Source: Trichoderma breve (Eukaryota > Ascomycota > Sordariomycetes > Hypocreales > Hypocreaceae). From it: 64,000 nucleotides of DNA. Below the pieces are notes generated by a model. It saw nothing but the letters and a program-made list of their open reading frames with translations, was not told the DNA's origin and did not search any database. Shown here one piece after another: positions 22,249 to 32,514 of this stretch (the first letter of the stretch is position 1; each line of letters starts with the position of its first letter). The position numbers were made by a program, and so were the translations under genes. Where the stretch lies: the NCBI RefSeq assembly GCF_028502605.1, contig NC_079233.1, forward strand, positions 372,001 to 436,000, written 5' to 3'.

Positions 22249-23600
22249 TTCGTGTTTAGGTGCTTGGAAGTCACTGATTATCGAAAAGAGAGGGAGACTG
22301 TGATCAAAACATGGGATAAAGTGATATTTGAAGAATTCGAGTTAACGCACTTCGACTTCATGGTGAAGCCAGAAATTGAACGCCAGGTCCGTAGTTTACA
22401 CGTGACAATACTAAATACGCCTGCAGTAATTAAACGTTTGAAGTTGTAATAATTTCGTGTATTTGCGTCGAAAACGATGAGTGCAAATAATGGAATTATT
22501 ACTGCTCTGCATATTCCCAATTGCCGTTGTGTCTGACCTATACTATCGCAAGTGAAACACGAGCGCTGCCCTGTTATTGTGCGTACCTCTGAACAGAGTA
22601 CCTAGGGGTATGTATATATTCCTTTATAAAAGAGAGAGCAATAATTGCACGGAAAGCTGATTCATCAAGCAAGCTGCTACTTAGATGAGATGCTGGAACT
22701 GGTGCACAGCGAAAGAATTCTTCAGGAGTCAACTGTGACAGATCAGAAAAGCCCAAGTCTCAGAGCCGTGTTCGGGCAATGTATGGCCGACTTCGGGTGC
22801 GGGGGAGTTGAGCCCGGATAACTCAATTGGGGAGTCGATCCATAATTGAGCTTTGAGAAAGAGGAGTTGATGCGGAGGTGCTGTTTTGGTCAGATCTCGA
22901 GAGCGCGTGAGCGGAGATCGATCTCCGCAGTCTTATGATCAACCAACAGCTTGCAATAGTTGTAAAGAGAAACGGGAAACCAGATTCAGTAATGCGCACT
23001 TAGCCATACTCGTACTTGAAAGAGAAGAGTCAGAATACTATTTGACAGATAGTGCTATGGCAACGCCAATCGCTGCTATGCTATCGATCACGACCACTCC
23101 AATTGCATTCATAAGCACGAAATGCGAGCTGTGCTTAATGATCAAATCGCACTCGTGCCTTGGGCTTACTAGTAAATATGCTGTTACGAGGGCGAATTAC
23201 TGCCAGCCATGTGTACGGTACATGCAGCGCCAATTGTAATTAAATGGGCCATAAACAGCTTTCGGGCCATATAGACCGAAGGTAACTGATTTCATCGCTG
23301 CATAACAGTCTTTAACTGGAGAATATAGTCTCGCAGCCAGTGGTCTAGATTCGAGGTGGCTTTGGGCTTCCAGACGATATCGGACTCCAATGGGCAATTG
23401 TCTGAGCACGTGGACATTCTGAGGCATCATGGCATACAACTCCCTGTGGTTATCTTTCTGCCGTGAGCTCCCAACAAGCGTCCACTTAGTAGATGTATAT
23501 AAAGTCCACGATCATGACAAAAATTATTGTTTGAAGCACTTGAATGACACCCATTGGTAACAGTTAGTGATCGTTAAGCTGACCTCACTCTGCCGAGAAA
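22249..23600. other. Intergenic region, 1.35 kb, with a possible transcription-factor relic
   Basis: This is an AT-rich divergent region between the glyoxalase-fold gene and the monooxygenase gene. Apart from the degraded zinc-cluster-like ORF listed separately at 22886-23239, nothing coding was recognised. Confidence 0.4.
22886..23239 (+). pseudogene. Possible Zn2Cys6 transcription-factor relic
   Basis: The frame contains QPTACNSCKEKRETRFSNAHLAI, which resembles the start of a fungal Zn2Cys6 cluster (ACxxCxxKKxRC..). The third Cys position reads Phe and the later Cys residues are missing. No ATG-led full-length gene can be built downstream: the frame ends after 117 codons and no fungal-specific TF domain follows. 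It may be the decayed remnant of a regulator once paired with the adjacent monooxygenase, or chance similarity. Confidence 0.3.
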
Positions 23601-25576
23601 ATGGCCCACATCATCACATTACCCACGTTCAAACAACAGGGTAATGTCTCGCTATCGCACGCAAGAAATATTTCAGAGCGCTGGGTAAAAGATTTTGAGC
23701 ACGCTCTGCAAAGAAATGACAGAGAAGGTCTTGAAAAAGCATTCGTCAAAGAAGCCTGGATCCGTGACTTACTCTCTTTCACCTGGGGTTTTCGAACTCT
23801 TCAAGGTCGCGACAACGTCCTCAACTACCTGCAAAATAACTACAATGCCGGTATCAGCAGCATTCGACTTCGTGACTACGGCACATTTCAGCCTACCTTC
23901 AAGAACCCATGTCCGGACATGCAATGGATCGAGAGTATGTTCGACTTCGAGTCACGTCACGGCCGTGGAAAAGGGATGCTTCGACTAGTATTGGATGGTG
24001 ACGATGCATGGAAGTGCTATTTAATCCATTTCACCCTCCAGGAGATCAAAAGACATGAAGAGAAGACAGGATTTACGCGCCCAGAAGGTTACGTTGACAC
24101 ATCGGGTGGCAACTGGCAACAGCGACGTGAGAGGCAAAAGGAGTTTCTCGATGAAGCTCCGGCTGTGCTCATAGTAGGTGCCGGCCAATCTGGTCTTTCT
24201 ACGGCTGCTCGACTCCAGCAACTCGGAGTGCCAGCATTAATTATTGAGAAGAGTAGTCGTGTTGGCGATAGTTGGCGCAAACGTTACAAGGTTTGACCCC
24301 ACAACCCTTACACTGGAGGTGATTCTGCACAAGCTAACTGCAAATCATATAGACACTGATGACCCATGACCCAATCCAATACTGCCACCTCCCATATATC
24401 CCTTTTCCTTCCCACTGGCCGTTATTTATGCCAAAAGACAAACTTGCCGATTGGCTTGAAGCATATGCCAGCCTGATGGAGCTCAACGTTTGGTGCGACA
24501 CCGAACTCCAGAGCACCGCGTTTGATGAGACTACAAAAACATGGACTGTGACAGTAAAGCGATCGGATGGTTCAATACGAATTATTAAACCACGGCATGT
24601 TGTTCTGGCGACTGGGAATGCAGGAGATGCCATCCTTCCACATTTTGATGGTATCGAAAGCTTCAAAGGGACTGCTTACCACGGAAGTCAGCACAAGGAT
24701 GCATCGGAACACTCCGACCTCTCTAGCAAACATGTGGTAATAATAGGTTCGGCCACTTCAGCGCATGACCTTTGCCAGAATTTCCATGAATGCGGTGCCG
24801 CATCGGTAACTATGCTCCAACGTGGCAGCACTCATGTCTTGACGGCAAAGAAAGGCCTCCCAATGCTTCATTCGGGAACGTATGAGGAGGGTGGACCACC
24901 GACTGAAGACCTGGATGTCGACAGCCAAAGCAAACCACTTCCTGTTCAGTTTGCACTCAACATTTTCAAGACAAACGCTATCAAAACAGTTGACAAGGAT
25001 ATCATAGACGGATTGACGAGTGCCGGATTTGAGCTCGACTATGGGATAGATGGAAGCGGCATATACCGTAAATACGTCACTCGTGGAGGTGGCTATTATA
25101 TCGACGTTGGATGCAGTCAGCTCATTATCGATGGAAAGGTCAAAGTAAAATCCAATCCTGGAGGAATCAATTCGTTCACTCCCGAGGGGCTGCTTCTTGC
25201 AGATGGATCCGAACTCAAGGCAGACATAATCATCATGGCAACAGGCTACCAAACAATGCACAGCACAGCGAAAAAGCTCTTTGGAGACAAAGTCGCTTCA
25301 CGTCTAGGAAAGGTCTGGGATTTGAACGAAGAGGGCGAAATAAATTCGGTAAGATTTCTGATATGCCACGATAAAGAAGTACTTGATCTGACAAACTTGC
25401 TCTCCTAGATTTGGCGATACAGCGGACATCCCAACTTTTGGTTCATGGGTGGCAGCCTCGCCCTATGTCGGACATACTCGAAGATGCTGGCATTGCAAAT
25501 TAAAGCGAGTGAACTAGGCATTTATGAGGCGCCAGGGAAGCGGGCCATGAGCAACGGCGTGAATAACGGAGTTTAA
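23601..25576 (+). CDS. FAD-dependent monooxygenase with N-terminal SnoaL-like domain
   Basis: Three exons are inferred: 23601-24290, 24353-25348 and 25409-25576, all phase 0, giving 617 aa. Residues about 25-150 form a SnoaL/NTF2-like module (ALQRNDREGLEKAFVKEAWIRD.., then DDAWKCYLIHFTLQE). Residues 188 onward are a class B flavin monooxygenase. The FAD Rossmann motif GAGQSG is at 193-198. The fingerprint FKGTAYHGSQHKDA follows, then a second nucleotide site (VVIIGSATSAHD) and the ATGYQ motif. The C-terminus (WFMGGSLALCRTYSKMLALQIKA) completes the fold. It would use NADPH and O2 to oxygenate a carbon or heteroatom substrate. The fused layout is known for fungal FMO-like proteins, some in secondary metabolism. 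A possible regulator relic lies just upstream. Confidence 0.88.
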
Positions 25577-27788
25577 GGTGTAAAAAGGCGTTGGTCGTAA
25601 TCACAAGCTCTCTCTACTGAAAAGGGCCCATTTCAGCTCAGGATAATGTGGGCATATCCGAAACTCCCGTTGGTGTTCAGCAGCTTACCCCATGAAGCTA
25701 CTTTGACTTTTTTAGTATCCCACTGCAGAGAGTGTAATCGGGATTTCAAGTTGCTCTAAAGCACCCGTTTCGTTTGAACAAGAGATGATTCCATGTGCTT
25801 CCTGTAGCTTTGTATTTTGTATAGCAATATACTTATCTATAATCTCTTCTATTCAATTAAAGAATTCCATGGCATTTTCCCTATTGAAACATTCATGAAT
25901 GCATTCATTATTTTGCTGAACACGGGTAAAAGTAGTACCCTGGGGGCATACCGTGTAAGCACGCGTTCTACCCCGTGTGAAGTCTAGCGGCAGCTGATAA
26001 AGCATCCCCAAAGATGCTCAGTTCGCTGGCAACGGAAATTCCGGCGCGATATCCAGCGTCCCATTTGCGGATTCTATTCCAGGAGCGGATTTGAATACAT
26101 ACTTGTATCCGCATGACCAACATACGCCAGGGTTGAAGGCGGATTACCTATATATCAAGACCAGAAGCCAGAATTGGTAAGCAAGCATTCATGATCGGGG
26201 AATTGCCCTTCCCCAAAGTATGGGATGATTCACTACTAACAAGTCTTGTGTTATCTTGTGTAGATGAACTAGAGCGCGAATTTCTCAACTTTAAAGAGAA
26301 ACCTCAATACCATCTTCTCTCAAACCGGACGTAGCTAATGTTGAGAAGTCTAGAGATGGTTTGTTTATTTCTGTCATGACTCTCCCAGTAAAAGCTTCCA
26401 GACTGCTGTATTATTTAATTTGACGAGCTTTCTTTGTGGTTTACGGTTCTACACGAGCTCTACGTCGTTTAAGTGCTGCCAGCGACTTACAAGATCGCTC
26501 ACGCACGTGGCCCCAGCCTCCTTATTCTAAGAGCCGTTACGGCCGTCATCATTCCTGCCCTTGCCTGCACTTCCGGTACGGTACAGATACGCCATGACAA
26601 GTGACTGATATCTTTGAGCGTGAGATGTGTTTAGCTACCATCAATGACGTGTCGCTTGAATCGCTGCAAGTATTGTTCAACCTTGTAATCCGTGTATTTG
26701 GAGCGTCGAGATCATTGCATTTGTTAAGCATATTACTATTGTTACTATATGGAAGAGGAACATGACAAATATCCGCCAAAATACACACTAGAGATTAAAT
26801 AACTTGGCTTAACTATGATGTGCAGGGTCGACACCCAACTCGGGTGGTGAGATAGAGCCAGTCGCCACGCAGCAAACTTTAGAATTAGAGTTGCGTCGGC
26901 GATATCCCAGGGAATATTCTTCAATCTCAATACGATTGTAGAAAGCGAGGGAAACATTAGGGCTTGTTGGGCCGCTGAGACATTGGATTCGACGTCAGGA
27001 GCAGCCTGGCGCTATTCTCCCCCTCTCTCCCCTCTCCTGGGAGCGGGCGGTTTCGGTGCCCTGTGGTAAGGAGACATGGAGATTTCTAGAATCTGCTCAT
27101 GTAACGCATTTATTTAGAAACACGGACGCTCCGTCTTTGTTCTCACTTGCCTGGTTGGCGATTCATGAAGTTTGGCATTTTACCATTCCCTACGGCAATC
27201 CTACAGTCAGGGGCTACCAGTGGACCATCAGCAGAGAGGAGTCTGCTGTGGTGCTCTGTATCAACGACCGATGCCGTAACGTGCCAACTTCGATAACGTT
27301 TTCGCGACCCGTTCGTTGTCGTTCGTGGGTCTATTTTCGACTTGCAAGGGTCCGGCTCAGCATTCTAACAGCATACTGATTTCATACTGATTTTCTGCGT
27401 CTCCGTTGCTGCCCGCCTCTTTATCATATATGCCATGCTTCCCTGATCTGCCATTGCCAGAGGAGCTCTACTTGCTCATCTATGCGCTGGCTGTTTAGAG
27501 AAGTCGATGGCTTATGGCCATGCAGCTCAGAACGGTCTGGAAGCTACTACAGCTGGAGGTCGGTCGGTATCGGCCGGTGCGAATCCGCTCCCTATTGCGC
27601 TTCATGATTTGCAGTATCTGTCGTAGGGTATACGTGAGGCACTAAGAAAGTAGGCGTTGAGTAGGGACAATGCTTCGGTAGGTTTGGAAACGTGATTTGT
27701 CTATTGTTAATGTGAATATTCATTGCCTCGTTAAAATGTCGTCTCTATCATATATGCAAGTTCTCCTTTTTTTTCCGGCTTCGAGTCA
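25577..27788. other. Intergenic region, 2.2 kb
   Basis: This is a long gap between the 3' ends of the FMO gene and of the acetyltransferase gene. Weak ORFs (26549-26957 minus, 27056-27379 plus) show no family signature. No transposon ends or long repeats were found by eye. Confidence 0.4.
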
Positions 27789-28576
27789 TCATAAATCTGG
27801 GACGGGGTCAACTTTCTTGACAACCCTGGCTGGCGAACCAATCGCAATAGAAAAGTCGGGGATCGATCTGGTGACGACACTGCCTGCTCCTATCGTGCAT
27901 CCCTTTCCAATCGTCAAGCCCGGCATGATGGTGGTGTTGCCTCCGATCCAACAATCATCCCCAATGGTGACGCTGCCACCGTACTCGATTCCGCTGCGGC
28001 GCGATTGGACTCCGGTCTCGTGTGTTGCACCGAATATTGACACATTGGGGCCGAACAGAACGCGGTTACCGATTGTGACCATTCCGCAGTCAAGAATCAC
28101 CAGACTGAAGCCACACAAACACGGGCTGGAGTCAGTCTCCAGCAGCGAAATGTTACTATTGGTTTTACGTACTTGAAATTGGCATAAAAGTTGTCTCCAA
28201 TCGACGTGTTACACCCATAGTCGACGTTGAAGGGCGTCTCGATGAAGGGGTTCGTGCCGATCTTGCCCAGCATCTCGTTTAGGAGCCTCTCCCTCTCGGC
28301 CACTAGGGTGTCATTCGTGGCGTCGTCGGGGAAATAGGTGTTGTACTTGTGCATGAGTCTCCGAGCCCGAAATCTTCCCTCGATGAGCTCTGGAGCTTGG
28401 GAGTTGTAACTGTGAGGCAGAGATTAAAATCCGGGAGTCACTCGGCGGTGGCAAAGAGGGGATGGGATTATTTACAGCATCCCTGATATCATCTTTTCGT
28501 AATCCTCACACCACGGGATGTGGGTGAGAGTCTTTGCGTGCTCAATCGCCGCCGGGTCTTTTTTCGTGCTAGCCAT
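27789..28576 (-). CDS. NodL/maltose O-acetyltransferase-like hexapeptide acetyltransferase
   Basis: Three exons are inferred on the minus strand: 28576-28476, 28409-28173 and 28104-27789, giving 217 aa. The N-terminal helical Mac domain includes IPWCEDYEKMISGMLYNSQAPEL and the RFRARRLMHKYN segment. A left-handed beta-helix then follows with hexapeptide repeats (FYANFNLVILDCGMVTIGNRVLFGPNVSIF, GGSVTIGDDCWIGGNTTIMPG). The catalytic His of the family is expected in GATHET. The C-terminus (GSPARVVKK) is standard. The enzyme transfers acetyl from acetyl-CoA to the hydroxyl of a sugar or related small molecule in the cytosol. It has the usual length and appears intact. Confidence 0.92.
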
Positions 28577-29238
28577 GACAACGAAGACGATTTTTTTTCT
28601 CAGGTTAAAAATCACCACCTATGAGAAAAGGAAAGTCTAAGGAAGAGGGGGAGAGAAATCTGGCTCGAGAAGAGTCCTCCGCAATAATATACCAAATCTC
28701 TTTTATGCCAGCGAGGACAAACGTGTTCATAGTCCATGTCGTTTGCCCGAGCTCAGCGGCGGGGGCATTTGGAGCCAGTCAGCAACACCCTTTCCCCCTT
28801 CCCACCCCCTCTCATACCCGTTAATTCTAGGATGCTATAGTGAAAATGGATCAATAAACTGGATGTTGACAGTGTCCGAGGAACAACCGCTAGCAGCAAG
28901 AGGCTACGAATCCTTAGTACATTGAACAAGGCCTCTGTAACGGGAATACCATCTCAGCTTTCGGCCGATCCGGCTACTCCCCACCACTCACTGTGGGGAT
29001 CCGCAGACAGAGACCATTTTGAGATGAATTTCACTTGTTATACGAAGGACGGGGTTCCCGTCCACTATGAGCGTCCCTTGTAAATCGCGCTACAGGCACT
29101 TGGCAGCAGACTTGTGCTCGTAGCATGTTTCATTGCTGAAAGGCTGTCTGTGCCAGGGCTGAGCCGTAGTACGAGTACAGCACATGTAGCTTGTCTGTGT
29201 CCCCTTGCCAATCCTGTCAGCCCTTCTCCGGCCTATTA
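28577..29238. other. Intergenic region, 660 bp
   Basis: This lies upstream of the acetyltransferase gene and downstream of the ligase beta gene. No domain-bearing frame was seen. It contains a CCCCT/TTCCC pyrimidine-rich patch near 28790-28815. Confidence 0.4.
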
Positions 29239-30829
29239 TTACGGCTGAGCCAGCTCAACAGCTCGCTGTGCCGCACGCCCAAAGTCCGATTCAACATGGA
29301 GCCCAAGCCTAGCATCCGCGAGCTGTCATAACGCGCTACGAGTTAGTCATTTGTCATAAAAGTGCGGTGAAACAAGGGGGTTATAGCATATCCGCCGGGA
29401 CCAATCTGCTGGTTCTTGTACTCACCAGCTTCAATCCTTCCGTCGAGTTAGTTCCCTGAAGCCGCACGACAAGTGGGACGGCCAGGGTCATCTCCTGCGC
29501 GGCTCCAATGATGGATTCGGCAATCATGTCGCACCTAGTGATTCCTTCACAGTGTCAGTTCCGCTTCTGATAACATGGGGCGTCTCCAAGCACAAGCACA
29601 CCTCCATAGATGTTTATCAATATCGCTTTTACCCGCTCGTCTCCCATGACGATTCCGAGAGCTTGTATCATCGTCTCCTTGGTTGCCTGACCCCCGGCGT
29701 CTAAGAAATTAGCACTAGCCCCGCCGTGAAGCCCAATTGCATCGTTTGTTGCCATCGCGAGGCCTGCTCCGTTGACAATGTTTCCAATGTTGCCTTCCAT
29801 TTTAATATATACCAGGCCGTGTTGTTCTGCCCTGACCTCATCGTGCACCTCCTGAGTCGTATCGCGCAGGCCGAATATGTCTGGCTGCCGTTTTGCAGCA
29901 TCATCGTCCACCACCAGCGTGGCATCGAGGCAGGTGAACAGCCCGGTGTTTAGTCTTGCGAGGGAGCTTATTTCCAGCAGTGTGACGTCTTTTTCTCGGA
30001 ATATCTTGTACAAGTTGGTAAGAATACCACCTATATTTGTCTCTTCCACGCTTTCAACGCCGAGATATTTGGAAATTCGCAATATCAGGTCCTCGGTGAT
30101 GCCTTCCGAGAAGCCAAAGGTGAATGAACAACCCCCCTCGCGAAGGTCTTGAAGCACCGTTTCATCCTGGCTAGAGTTGTCATCATGTTTAGAAATGATA
30201 ACTACTGGACAGTAATTCTCCCTGTCAATAGTCATAGCCAAGTGCCACTGCTCTTGGTGGACCAGGCTTTCAGAGACCAGGACTTGGCTCACAGTCAAGG
30301 AACGGTACCGGATAGTGTCTGAGACGGCTTGGCGGTTAAGCATACTTGTAGCCAGAGCCAGTCCTTGTTCTGGATTCTCGACCGTCTGGACCCCTCCTCT
30401 CAGTCCATCCTCAAAAAGGAGTTTGTCCGGGTGCCCACATAGAACTTGAGCTTGCAAAATGCAGCTTTTACCGAAAGCTTTTACTGCATTCTGAGCTTCA
30501 ACAGGTGTCCGCACTAATATCCCGCGAGGAACTGGGATTTCGTGCTAACGATTTCTTCTTGTAAGCGTTTAGTAATCGCCTTGGGCATAGCTAACGCACA
30601 GCTCTGAGTATGTCCTGGGTCTGATAGCTATGTAAGGTGAGACACCTCAGCTGCTTCATAGGCGAGGATCGAGAATTTCTCGTCTATGTCCAGCGTAATC
30701 TTAGCCACCAAATCCACAGTCAAATTCTGCGCAAAAAGGAGAGAAGCTAGTTGAGTTGTGTTACCAGACCTTCGGTAGTCGAGTCAGGACCACCCCCGCC
30801 CGGATCATCGTGGCCTGACCGAGGTTCAT
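29239..30829 (-). CDS. Succinate-CoA ligase beta subunit paralog with altered nucleotide site
   Basis: Five exons are inferred: 30829-30770, 30726-30646, 30544-29602, 29544-29426 and 29322-29239, giving 428 aa. The family's N-terminal strand is present as FSILAYEAAE-HEIPVPRG. The C-terminal CoA-ligase domain is well conserved (GNIGNIVNGAGLAMATNDAIGLHGG, ANFLDAGGQATKE, YGGITRCDMIAESI, VRLQGTNSTEG). The ATP-grasp part is not. The usual VxKAQ lysine is Gln78, the GGRGKG loop reads CGHPDK at 83-88, and the Mg-ligand Asn of EINPL is Ser240, while the following Asp (254) is kept. So the fold is intact but nucleotide binding is probably changed or lost. Exons 1 and 2 are the least certain. It may pair with the alpha paralog at 15790-17035. 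Confidence 0.82.
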
Positions 30830-31403
30830 TGAAGCTCCTGACGAGATTCAGTTAATTTTGATAAAAATCCTAGTCGCCCCTTTGTTCAGCACAATAAAGG
30901 GTAATTTTATGAGAAATAGTTGAAGTGAATGCGAATCTTTTGAAAACAAACTGGAACATTTAACGCCATCTCCTGTAGAACAGTTAAAGATGTGTCTCTC
31001 GAATAAGCAAGTAGCCGACTTCCGCCTGATCAGATTCCACCTTACCGGACACGGAGTACATTCTACCGAATATTCCGGCCTCATAAAGTATAGGCTCTGT
31101 CACCAAGGTCCCCACAAGCCATTCCGTTAGCTAAGCTCTGAGGCTTAGAGACATTGGGTTACAGCGGATTCCCACTTGGAACATGGCCCACTGTCAACGT
31201 GACATAATGGTTTAGCGGTATAAAACATGTATAGATTGAAAACACGGTAAACGGAGTACAATGGACTAGATTTCAATATACCGAGAATAGAAGAATTGAT
31301 ACAGCTGTTAGGTGCAATGATTCCATTAAATGTATTCTATTCAACTCATTATTTGAACAGCCTTCAAATTCGAGTAAACTTCTCAAGTGAAGTGAACTGA
31401 TAT
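30830..31403. other. Intergenic region, 570 bp
   Basis: This spacer separates the ligase beta gene from the hydratase gene, both on the minus strand. Two ACGGAGTA words occur at 31051-31058 and 31251-31258. No coding frame with a recognisable domain was seen. Confidence 0.45.
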
Positions 31404-32514
31404 CTATGTCTTTTTGATAATCGAGGCTTTCATGATGAGAACTCCGTTCTTTTCTGCTGCCACTTCGAATACTTTGCTGTTAGTAGTTTCCATTATGTCG
31501 AGTGTTCGTATCTGATACTCCTCGCCTCCGTAAACTGGTGACATGGCCCTGTATATGATTTCATCAGGGCCTGTGCCCTCTCCGTGGAAATCTCTCCAGT
31601 AGTCTAGCAAGTTGATTACATTCAGAGGCCCGTGTACCACGATACCAGGATGACCCTCGGCATTACGAGTCCAATCTTCATTGTAATGAATCTTGTGACC
31701 ATTGAAGGTCAGTGCAGAGAATCGGAAAAGGCCAACGGGTGACCATGAGAGTTTGCGTATCGGAAAAGCTGTAATCAAGGGGTTAGCCGAGCCAAGCGTC
31801 GTATAAACCCAGCCTTGACAAATACATGCTATACTCACCGGTGCTATCATTTACTACATCAAAAATAGATGATGCGGCTAGGATGTTGCCGTCGACACTC
31901 CTCAGCGCTACACCCTCTCGAGCGTTAGAATGTAGCACTGGGCGAAATACCCATGACCGTGTATCAACCAATGCCAGTCCTTGTGATCCATACATCTTTT
32001 TCTCTACTTCGACAAGTACCATCTCGCCAGCGGACCTGCTCGTCTTCGCCACCGCACTGATCAGCTTGGTATGCTCTTCCACTTCCTCCCCGACTCTCAG
32101 GGGGTTTTCTTTTTCAAACTTCATATGACCACCTGCCCACATTCTCCTTGTAAAAGGGGCGGGTGCATTAAACGTCCGGTCACTCCCGTCAGCACCAAGT
32201 TCAGCTTCGAGATCGTCGGGCGTGAAGTAAACAAGGTGGTAAGCAGGGGGTATTGGTGTGCCCGTAGGCACATTAACCCGGCGCGTGTCGTGGCCGTTGA
32301 GGACTGGTCGACCAAGCATTATTGCAAGCTTTTGTACTTGATTCGGGTCGATGTATTGGCTGCGTTTGGTCACTTTGTGCGCGAAGTGCTCTGTTAAATG
32401 AGACGCTGCTTCGGCAGCTGTTTTGATATGCGGAGCTGGGGTCGTTGATACATGACGAATTGTCTGAGAAAACAGCTGCTTTACGGGCCTCATCCCGTTC
32501 TGTAGTCCCCTCAT
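31404..32514 (-). CDS. MaoC/HTD2-like mitochondrial acyl-CoA hydratase (mesaconyl-C4-/itaconyl-CoA hydratase family)
   Basis: Two exons are inferred: 32514-31839 and 31768-31404, giving 346 aa. An Arg-rich N-terminus (MRGLQNGMRPVKQLFSQTIRHVSTT) looks like a mitochondrial presequence. The first hot-dog domain has RRMWAGGHMKFEKENPLRVGE. The second carries the signature FNGHKIHYNEDW..EGHPGIVVHGP. Relatives hydrate mesaconyl-C4-CoA or itaconyl-CoA, or act as 3-hydroxyacyl-thioester dehydratase 2 (HTD2) in mitochondrial fatty-acid synthesis. In the HYD motif typical of the family the Asp reads Asn255, with Glu256-Asp257 next to it, so catalysis may use a shifted acid. It lies directly upstream of the ligase beta gene on the same strand, which favours a shared dicarboxyl-CoA role. 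Confidence 0.85.

Noticed and set aside
27056..27379. 107-codon plus-strand ORF opening with GTG
   Set aside because: No ATG start and no domain. The surrounding 2 kb is non-coding in character.
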